Positions 47,839 to 54,483 of a stretch of 64,000 bases of DNA are shown here, one piece after another. The DNA comes from Holophagaceae bacterium (GTDB lineage Bacteria > Acidobacteriota > Holophagae > Holophagales > Holophagaceae): positions 16,877 to 80,876 of the forward strand of contig JANYLR010000098.1 of the NCBI GenBank assembly GCA_025363715.1. The letters run 5' to 3'. Position numbers and translations under genes: made by a program. Under the pieces are notes generated by a model. It was not told the DNA's origin. It saw only the letters and a program-made list of their open reading frames with translations, and ran no database searches. Position 1 is the stretch's first letter; each line of letters begins with the position of its first letter.

Positions 47839-48210
47839 ATGGCCAAAATCTTAGTGGTGGACGACGATTCCGATATCGTCGAAGCGACCCAGCTTTTCCT
47901 GAGGAGGGAGGGGCATCAGGTCGAGGCGGCCTACAACCGCCAGGACGGGCTTAAGAAGATCGCGTCCTTCCAGCCTGATCTCCTGATCCTCGACGTGATC
48001 ATGGAGCAGCCGGACGACGGCTTCACCATCGCCCAGGAACTGAGGCGGGCCGGGAACAAGATCCCGATCCTCATGCTCACCTCCGTGGGAAGCGTTTCCG
48101 GGCTCTCCTTTGGCAAGGATAGCGAGATGGTCCCCGTCGATGATTTCCAGTCCAAGCCTATCGAGCCAGCGAAGCTGATCGAGAAGGTCAACCACCTCTT
48201 GAAGCGCTAG
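47839..48210 (+). CDS. Single-domain response regulator in hydrogenase operon
   Basis: This 123-residue receiver protein has VVDDDSDIVEA (acidic pocket), phosphoacceptor D52 in LLILDVIMEQ, LTSVGS and a Lys in DFQSKPIEP. There is no output domain, so it acts by protein contact, as CheY does, or as a phosphate sink. It lies 9 nt upstream of hydC with a strong AAAGGAG site of its own, so it is very probably cotranscribed with the hydrogenase. The kinase is unknown; a receiver-kinase gene lies 5 kb to the left. Confidence 0.88.
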   Translation: MAKILVVDDDSDIVEATQLFLRREGHQVEAAYNRQDGLKKIASFQPDLLILDVIMEQPDDGFTIAQELRRAGNKIPILMLTSVGSVSGLSFGKDSEMVPVDDFQSKPIEPAKLIEKVNHLLKR

Positions 48211-48219
48211 GAGGACCCG

Positions 48220-48741
48220 ATGCTCATGACCGATCGCGAGCGCCTCGCCGGGGAGATCAAGGCCCTCGCCGAAAAACACGGCAACTGCCGCACAGCCCTC
48301 ATCCCTATTGTCCAGGAAATCAAACAGAAGTACCGGAAGGTCGACGATTTCGCCATGCAGGTCATCGCTGACCAGCTGGGCATCCACCCAGTGGAGGTCT
48401 ACAGCGTCGTTTCCTTCTATGCCTTTCTCGGCAGCGCGGCCCATGGAAAGTACATCATCCGGCTCTGCCGCACCATCTCCTGTGACATGCAGGGCAAGGA
48501 GCGCGTCATGCGCCAGATGGAGAACGACCTCGGAATCCGGTTCGGGGAAACCACGGCCGACGGCAAGTTCAGCCTGGAATGGGCGAACTGCATGGGCATG
48601 TGCGACCAGGGGCCGGCCATGCTCGTCAACGAGAAGGTCTACACGCACGTGACGCCCGAGAAGGTCCACGAAATCCTCGAAGAATGCCGCCGTTCCTTCG
48701 GCGTCCACGCCACCGAACAGAAGGAGGTCTATCTCGTATGA
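48220..48741 (+). CDS. hydC: NAD-linked [FeFe] hydrogenase subunit, NuoE-like
   Basis: This 173-residue protein is homologous to NuoE (24-kDa subunit). It has an N-terminal helical region (LIPIVQEIKQKYRKV) and a thioredoxin-like [2Fe-2S] domain with ligands in LCRTISCDMQG and WANCMGMCDQGPAM. It relays electrons between the flavin subunit HydB and HydA. AGGAGG lies before the ATG. The stop overlaps the hydB ATG. Soluble, cytosolic. Confidence 0.92.
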   Translation: MLMTDRERLAGEIKALAEKHGNCRTALIPIVQEIKQKYRKVDDFAMQVIADQLGIHPVEVYSVVSFYAFLGSAAHGKYIIRLCRTISCDMQGKERVMRQMENDLGIRFGETTADGKFSLEWANCMGMCDQGPAMLVNEKVYTHVTPEKVHEILEECRRSFGVHATEQKEVYLV

Positions 48742-49913
48742 GCCCTCTCCCGACCTTCAGTACCATGGCGCCCGAAGCGGGCCTGAAACAGGCCATGTCG
48801 CTCAGTCGCCCGGACATCATCGAAACCATGAAGCAATCCGGCCTCAAGGGCCGGGGCGGCGCGGGGTTTCCTACGGGCATGAAGTGGAACTTCGCCGCCG
48901 CCGCCCAGGCCGCAGAGAAGTTCGTCATCTGCAACGCGGATGAAGGCGAGCCTGGCACCTTCAAGGACCGAGTCATCCTGCAGGAGCATGCCGATCTTGT
49001 CTTCGAAGGCATGACCATCGCCGGCAAGGCCATCGGCGCCAGGTCAGGCATCGTCTTCCTCCGGGGTGAATACACCTACCTTCGACCCCAGCTGGAGGCT
49101 GTCCTCGACAAGCGCCGCAAGCAGAAGCTGCTCGGCAAGGACATTCTGGGCAGCGACCTGGAATTCGACATCCGCATCTTCATGGGCGCCGGCGCCTACA
49201 TCTGCGGGGAGGAGACCGCCCTCATCGAGGCCCTAGAGGGCTTCCGTGGGGAGCCCCGCAATCGGCCCCCCTTCCCCGTCAACACCGGGTTCCTGGGGAG
49301 GCCTTCGGTCGTGAACAACGTCGAGACCCTGGCCTCGGCCGCCTGCATCCTCCAGAAGGGCGCGGACTGGTGGAAGGCGACGGGCACGGCGAATTCCACG
49401 GGCATCAAGATCTTCAGCGTTTCCGGCGACTGCGAAAAACCCGGTGTGTATGAGTTCCCCATGGGCATCACCGTGGCCCAGCTCCTCAAGGAAGTGGGCG
49501 GGGTAGGCGCCAAGGCTGTCCAGGTTGGTGGCGCCTCCGGGTTGTGCATCCCAGCCAGCCAGTTCAAGCGGATCATTGCCTTCGAGGACATCCCCACCGG
49601 TGGCTCGATCATCGTCTTCGGCCAGCAGCGCGACATGCTGGATGTGCTCCACAACTTCCTGGATTTCTTCGTCGACGAGTCCTGCGGCCAGTGCACGCCC
49701 TGCCGGCTCGGCAATCGCAAGCTCCTGGAAGGTGTCGAACTCCTAAGGGAAGGCAAATGTTCCATGGCCTACCTGCAGGAACTCTGCGCCTTGGGCGACA
49801 CCATGCAGATCGCCTCCAAATGCGGCCTCGGCCAAAGCAGCCCAAGTGCTTTCCTCTCGGTGGTGAAAAACTTCCGGGAAGAGCTCATGGGCCGAACCTA
49901 TTCCCACGTGTGA
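48738..49913 (+). CDS. hydB: NAD-linked [FeFe] hydrogenase flavin subunit, NuoF-like
   Basis: This 391-residue NuoF homologue has GLKGRGGAGFPTGMKW (NADH-binding), CNADEGEPGTFKDR (FMN-binding) and AGAYICGEETALIEALEG. The [4Fe-4S] motif is CGQCTPCR with a later Cys in ASKCGLGQ. It oxidises NADH with FMN. It lacks the N-terminal thioredoxin-like and C-terminal ferredoxin domains seen in the larger HydB of Thermotoga-type bifurcating enzymes. It is coupled to hydC by ATGA and separated from hydA by 18 nt. Confidence 0.93.
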   Translation: MSPLPTFSTMAPEAGLKQAMSLSRPDIIETMKQSGLKGRGGAGFPTGMKWNFAAAAQAAEKFVICNADEGEPGTFKDRVILQEHADLVFEGMTIAGKAIGARSGIVFLRGEYTYLRPQLEAVLDKRRKQKLLGKDILGSDLEFDIRIFMGAGAYICGEETALIEALEGFRGEPRNRPPFPVNTGFLGRPSVVNNVETLASAACILQKGADWWKATGTANSTGIKIFSVSGDCEKPGVYEFPMGITVAQLLKEVGGVGAKAVQVGGASGLCIPASQFKRIIAFEDIPTGGSIIVFGQQRDMLDVLHNFLDFFVDESCGQCTPCRLGNRKLLEGVELLREGKCSMAYLQELCALGDTMQIASKCGLGQSSPSAFLSVVKNFREELMGRTYSHV

Positions 49914-49931
49914 ATGAGGGAGGATTCGAGC

Positions 49932-51860
49932 ATGTCACCCACACCCATCCAAGAAACCGGCAGCCGGGCTCCGAAGAGCCAGCAGTCCCTGACCATTGCA
50001 CGGTCTGCCGGCGACGAAGCCATCGGCGGAACCGTCACGGCCAGTATCAACGGCCAGGAAGTGAAGGTGCCCCTGGGCACCACCATCCTGGCCGCCGCTG
50101 AAAAGATCGGCGTCCGCATCCCGACCCTCTGCCACCATCCCGACCTCTGCGTCGCGGGGGTCTGCCGGGTTTGCGTCGTGGAAGTGGAAGGCCAGCGCAC
50201 CCTCCAGGCTGCCTGCGCCTTCCCCATCACCTCCCCCATCAAGGTCCTTACCCACACCAGGAAGGTTCGCCAGAGCCGCCGGCATGTCATCGACCTGCTG
50301 CTCTCGGAGCACTACGGCGAATGCTATGCCTGCGGGCGCAACAACAACTGCGAGCTGCAGGGCTTGGCCAAGGAATACGGGGTCGACTTCTTCCGCTTCG
50401 GACACCCGTCCAAGCCCAAGTACGAAATCGACCGCTCCAGCTATTCCGTGATCCGGGACAACGACAAGTGCGTCCTCTGCCGCCGCTGCGTCCGCACCTG
50501 CATTGACCTGCAGGAAGTGGGCACCATCGAGGTCGCCGGCCGCAGCGACAAGAGCTACATTACGACCTTTAAGGACAAGCCTCTGGGCGACGTGGTCTGC
50601 ATCAACTGCGGACAGTGCATCAACCGGTGCCCCACTGGCGCCCTGCGCGCCAACGATCCCACGGACGAAGTCTGGGCGGCCATCGATGATCCCAAAAAGC
50701 ACGTGGTCATCCAGACCGCCCCGAGCCCCCGCGCGGCCATCGGCGAGTGCTTCGGGCTGGAGCCCGGTGCCCCGCTGACCTACGAGCTGAATACCGCTCT
50801 CCGCATGTGCGGCTTCGACCGGATCTTCGACACCAACTTCACGGCGGACCTCACCATCATCGAGGAAGGCACCGAACTCATCCTGCGCCTCTACAAGGCC
50901 CTGGTGGGCAAGGACGCCAACATCGCCCTGCCGCAGTTCACGAGCTGCTCACCAGGCTGGGTGAAGTACCTCGAGCACTTCTATGCCGAGTACATCCCCA
51001 ACCTCAGCTCGGCCAAGAGCCCACAGCAGATGTTCGGCGCGGTCATCAAGACCTACTATGCGGAAAAGCATGGCATCGACCCCAAGGACATCATCACCGT
51101 CGCCCTCATGCCCTGCTCGGCGAAGAAGTTCGAATGCAACCGCTCCGAGATGGACGACAGCGGCTACAAGGACGTGGACTACGGCCTCACCACCCGCGAG
51201 CTGGCCAAGATGATCAGCGAGGCCGGACTGGAGCTACCCAAGCTGCCCAAGTCCGATTTCGACGCCCCCTTCGGCACCGCTACGGGCTCCGGTGTCATCT
51301 TCGGCGCCACCGGCGGCGTGATGGAAGCCGCTCTCCGCACGGTCATCGAACTGGTTACCGGTACCAAGGTCGAAAGCCTCTTCGAGAAGGCCAACATCAT
51401 TCCCGTGCGCGGCTTCGAAGGCGTGAAGTACGTCGAGCTGCCCATCAATGAAGTGGGTCCGGTGCCCGATATTCTCAAGCACCTGGTGCCCGACTGGAAC
51501 TGGCTCAAGGGTGCCACCCTGAAGGTCGCTGTGGCCCACGGCACCGCCAATGCCAAGAAGGTCATGGAGGACATCAAGGCTGGTGGCAAGTTCAGCGAAT
51601 GCCACTTCATCGAGTTCATGGGCTGCCCCGGCGGCTGCATCGGTGGAGGCGGCCAACCCATCCCCACCTCTCCGGAAATCCGCTCAGCCCGCGCCAAGGC
51701 GATCTATGCCGAGGACGCAGCCTACGAGGTGCGGAAATCCCACGAGAACCCGGACGTGCTGACCATCTACAACGAATTCCTCACAGATGGCCCCTGCGGC
51801 CACAAGAGCCACAAGCTCCTGCACACGCACTATGTGCCCCGAGGCAAGTACATCGAATAG
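49932..51860 (+). CDS. hydA: [FeFe] hydrogenase catalytic subunit
   Basis: This is a 642-residue enzyme. In order it has an N-terminal [2Fe-2S] domain (C67, C78, C81, C95) and a His-ligated [4Fe-4S] cluster (H127, C131, C134, C140). Two [4Fe-4S] clusters follow (CVLCRRCVRTC and CINCGQCINRCP). The H-cluster domain has L1 TSCSPGW (337-343), L2 MPCSAKKFE (393-401) and L3 EFMGCPGGCIGGGGQP (C565, C569). L1 has Ser in place of the second Cys of the textbook TSCCPxW. There is no C-terminal extra cluster domain. It evolves or takes up H2 with NAD(H) via HydB and HydC. GGAGG lies 9 nt before the ATG. Confidence 0.95.
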   Translation: MSPTPIQETGSRAPKSQQSLTIARSAGDEAIGGTVTASINGQEVKVPLGTTILAAAEKIGVRIPTLCHHPDLCVAGVCRVCVVEVEGQRTLQAACAFPITSPIKVLTHTRKVRQSRRHVIDLLLSEHYGECYACGRNNNCELQGLAKEYGVDFFRFGHPSKPKYEIDRSSYSVIRDNDKCVLCRRCVRTCIDLQEVGTIEVAGRSDKSYITTFKDKPLGDVVCINCGQCINRCPTGALRANDPTDEVWAAIDDPKKHVVIQTAPSPRAAIGECFGLEPGAPLTYELNTALRMCGFDRIFDTNFTADLTIIEEGTELILRLYKALVGKDANIALPQFTSCSPGWVKYLEHFYAEYIPNLSSAKSPQQMFGAVIKTYYAEKHGIDPKDIITVALMPCSAKKFECNRSEMDDSGYKDVDYGLTTRELAKMISEAGLELPKLPKSDFDAPFGTATGSGVIFGATGGVMEAALRTVIELVTGTKVESLFEKANIIPVRGFEGVKYVELPINEVGPVPDILKHLVPDWNWLKGATLKVAVAHGTANAKKVMEDIKAGGKFSECHFIEFMGCPGGCIGGGGQPIPTSPEIRSARAKAIYAEDAAYEVRKSHENPDVLTIYNEFLTDGPCGHKSHKLLHTHYVPRGKYIE

Positions 51861-51876
51861 GCTGCTTCCTGAAACT

Positions 51877-51910
51877 GCAGAGGCCGGACCATCATCCGGC
51901 CTCTGCTTTT
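51877..51910 (+). terminator. Terminator of the hydrogenase operon
   Basis: A 12-bp perfect GC-rich stem with a 6-nt loop is followed by TTTT, 17 nt after the hydA stop. The convergent DUF1684 gene ends just beyond it. Confidence 0.88.
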
Positions 51911-51922
51911 CTTGGCCGGGCC

Positions 51923-52807
51923 TCAGTGGAGGCCGGGGTCCTTCTCGCCCGCGGGGACGGCGACGACCAGCTGGTTCTGCATCGGCGGCAGGGGGCATGT
52001 GGCGAACAGGGTGAAGGCGCAGGGCGGGTTGTAGGCCTTGTTGAAGTCCAGGACCACCTTGCCGTCCTTTGGCATCTCGGCGTACAGGAAGCGGCCCGCT
52101 GGATAGGTGCCGTGGGCGCTGGTGGCGTCCTTGAAGATCAGGAAGAGCTCGGGATGTTCCGGATCCTCGATCATGGGCTCCAGCGTGATGTCCTTCCCAC
52201 CCACCTTGAACTTCAGCAGACCGGGGGCCGTCATGGGTTCCGAAGTCCCCAGCACCGTGGGGATCTGGCGGACCTGCGGCGTGGCGTAGGGAACAAAGTC
52301 CGCCTCGATCCGCCAAGCGGGGTCCACCGGGTACCGGGACACACCATGGAAGGCCTTGCGGACCGGGTTCTCCGGATCCTTGATGCGGATCCCGACCCGG
52401 TTGCCCCGGCGGATCACGTAGAACTTCACCCGCCCGGCCTGAAGGAAATCCGGCTTCCCATCCAGATCGGATTTCAGCACGGCCTCAATCGCCGGTTTGC
52501 CGTTCAGGAGGAGACCGCTGCCCGGAAAGGCCCGGAAGCGCACGGTCGTACCCTCCACGAGGAACAGGCCAGCCTTGCCGGGGGCGGCCCAGTCCGGCAG
52601 CAGCACGGTGGAGCCAGGTGCCGACCCCAGCGAGTTCTCGCCGGGATTCAGCCAATCCCTTCCGATGAGGCTCAACCAGCCATCCTCGGCCGCGAGCCGG
52701 GCTACGCGGTTCGCGTGCCAGGCATCCACGGAGGTGCGGTAGGCATCCTGGCTTGGGGCTGCAAGACAGGTCAGGGTCAGTGCGGCGGAGACGGGGATTC
52801 GATTCAT
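51923..52807 (-). CDS. DUF1684 family exported protein
   Basis: This 294-residue protein, counting from MNRIPVSA, has a short signal peptide ending near residue 20. Family features are DGWLSLIGRDWLNPGENSLG near the N terminus and a C-terminal LDFNKAYNPPCAFTLFATCP followed by PPMQNQL and AGEKD. These match DUF1684, a widespread family of unknown function. The Cys pair and NPPCAF motif are strongly conserved in relatives I recall. Starting three codons earlier is also possible. Confidence 0.82.
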   Translation of the reverse strand: MNRIPVSAALTLTCLAAPSQDAYRTSVDAWHANRVARLAAEDGWLSLIGRDWLNPGENSLGSAPGSTVLLPDWAAPGKAGLFLVEGTTVRFRAFPGSGLLLNGKPAIEAVLKSDLDGKPDFLQAGRVKFYVIRRGNRVGIRIKDPENPVRKAFHGVSRYPVDPAWRIEADFVPYATPQVRQIPTVLGTSEPMTAPGLLKFKVGGKDITLEPMIEDPEHPELFLIFKDATSAHGTYPAGRFLYAEMPKDGKVVLDFNKAYNPPCAFTLFATCPLPPMQNQLVVAVPAGEKDPGLH

Positions 52808-52892
52808 GAAGACCATCGTACTGCTTGTGGGAAGAACCGAGCGCCCTGAATCGGCCTAGGATGGAGTCGATCTGCCCATTGATGGAGACCCC

Positions 52893-53867
52893 ATGCACCG
52901 ACTCGCCTTTCTCCTGAGCGCCTGTCTTTCCCTGTCTCTGGCCGCCGGTGAAACCCCGCGCCGCCCCGTCCACACCTACTCCATCGTGGCCCGGGATGCG
53001 GTGACGGGTGATCTGGGCGTGGCGGTGCAAAGCCACTGGTTCTCGGTCGGGTCAGCGGTGACCTGGGGAGAGCCCGGAGTGGGCGTGGTGGCCACGCAGA
53101 GCTTCACCGAACCCAGCTATGGCCCGCTAGGTCTGGCGCTCATGAAGGCGGGCAAGTCCGCGCCGGAGGCCCTGAAGGCCCTGCTGGCGGTGGATGCCGA
53201 TCGCGAGGTGCGCCAGGTGGCCATGGTGGACGCCCAGGGCCGCGCGGCGGCACATACCGGGGCCAAGTGCATCCAGGCGGCGGGCCACGAAATGGGCGAG
53301 GGGTTCACCGTGGAAGCCAACCTCATGGACCGGGCCACGGTCTGGCCCGCCATGGCCAAGGCCTTCCGGGTTGCCAAGGGCGACCTCGCCGATCGACTCT
53401 TGGCGGCCTTGCGTGCAGCCCAGACTGAGGGTGGCGATATTCGCGGGCAGCAGAGCGCGGCCATCCTGATCGTGCGGGGCAAGCCCTCAGGGCAGCCCTG
53501 GAACGACCGCCTCTTCGACCTGCGCGTGGAAGACAACCCGGATCCGCTGAAGGAATTGGCCCGCCTCATCCAGCTGCGCCGGGCCTATCGACTCATGGAC
53601 GAGGGGGATGGCTTTGTCACCGCCGGGAAATGGCCTGAGGCAAGGGCCGCCTACGAAGCCGCCACCAAGCTGGCACCCGGCATCTGGGAGATGCCCTTCT
53701 GGCAGGCCGTGGCCCTGACTTCCAGCGGCAAGCTGAACGAGGCCCTGCCCATCTTCAAGCAAGTATTTGCCGCCGAACCCTTCTGGAAGCGGCTCATCCC
53801 CAGGCTCGCCGAAGTGGATCAGCTGCCGAAGGATCCAGCGCTGCTGAAGGCCATCGAAGTGCAGTAG
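52893..53867 (+). CDS. DUF1028 family exported protein with TPR-like C terminus
   Basis: This 324-residue protein has a signal peptide (about 1-18). The N-terminal two-thirds is DUF1028, an Ntn-hydrolase-like family: HTYSIVARDAVTGDLGVAVQ, GVVATQSFTEPSYGPLGL and GQQSAAILIVRGKP. The C-terminal 90 residues look like two TPR-type helix pairs (AGKWPEARAAYEAATKLAPG). Natural substrates are unknown for this family. An inverted repeat follows the stop. Confidence 0.82.
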   Translation: MHRLAFLLSACLSLSLAAGETPRRPVHTYSIVARDAVTGDLGVAVQSHWFSVGSAVTWGEPGVGVVATQSFTEPSYGPLGLALMKAGKSAPEALKALLAVDADREVRQVAMVDAQGRAAAHTGAKCIQAAGHEMGEGFTVEANLMDRATVWPAMAKAFRVAKGDLADRLLAALRAAQTEGGDIRGQQSAAILIVRGKPSGQPWNDRLFDLRVEDNPDPLKELARLIQLRRAYRLMDEGDGFVTAGKWPEARAAYEAATKLAPGIWEMPFWQAVALTSSGKLNEALPIFKQVFAAEPFWKRLIPRLAEVDQLPKDPALLKAIEVQ

Positions 53868-53893
53868 GTACCAAACAACAACAAACAAGAAGG

Positions 53894-53974
53894 TTAGCCA
53901 CAGATGAACACGGATAAACACAGATACCAGGCGGCTCCCTCATCCGTGTTTATCTGTGTTCATCTGTGGCTGAA
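53894..53974. repeat. Long inverted repeat that overlaps lspA 3' end
   Basis: Two arms of about 31 nt (53894-53926 and 53942-53974) pair with only two mismatches around a loop of about 16 nt. The core motif is CCACAGATGAACAC. The right arm supplies the last seven codons and stop of lspA. The repeat also follows the DUF1028 stop, so it sits between convergent genes and could act as a bidirectional terminator. Confidence 0.9.
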
Positions 53975-54483
53975 TTTGGTTTTTCTTCCCCCGTGGCCAC
54001 CTCAGTGGACTCGTTCCCTTTTGGCGCGAGGATCATCCGGATGAGGTAGAGGATCACGCCCACGAAGATGAAGCTGTCGGCGAGGTTGAAGGTCCAGTAG
54101 TGCCAGGTGCCGAAGACGAAATCGAGGAAATCCACGACCGCGTGTCGGAGGATCCGGTCGATGCCGTTGCCGAGGGCGCCACCCAGGATCAAGCCAAGGC
54201 TCACACGCTCCCAGGCAGGGGTGTCTTTCGCCAGGAACAGACGGCCGAAGTACAAGAGCGCGACAAGCCCCGCCAGGCCGAAGAGGATGGCGCGGCCTGC
54301 GTCCGGAAGCCAGGTCAGGCTGCCGAAGATGGCGCCCCGGTTGAAGCCCAGGGTCAGGTAGAAGAAGCCCTTGATGATGGTTTTCGACTCGCCTTCGGCC
54401 AGCAGGCTCAGGATCCAGGCCTTGGAGCCCAGATCCAGGGCCAGGATACTCGCGGGCAGCAGGAGCCAGGGCAGCCGGCGCAC
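53950..54483 (-). CDS. lspA: Lipoprotein signal peptidase
   Basis: This 177-residue membrane aspartic protease has four membrane segments. Catalytic motifs are GNGIDR and NLADSF (the two Asp), and NRGAIFG is an N-terminal conserved loop. It cleaves lipoprotein signals after lipid attachment. GTG at 54483 overlaps the ileS stop by one base. The final residues SATDEHR lie in an inverted repeat and are not expected in other LspA proteins. Confidence 0.93.
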   Translation of the reverse strand: MRRLPWLLLPASILALDLGSKAWILSLLAEGESKTIIKGFFYLTLGFNRGAIFGSLTWLPDAGRAILFGLAGLVALLYFGRLFLAKDTPAWERVSLGLILGGALGNGIDRILRHAVVDFLDFVFGTWHYWTFNLADSFIFVGVILYLIRMILAPKGNESTEVATGEEKPNSATDEHR

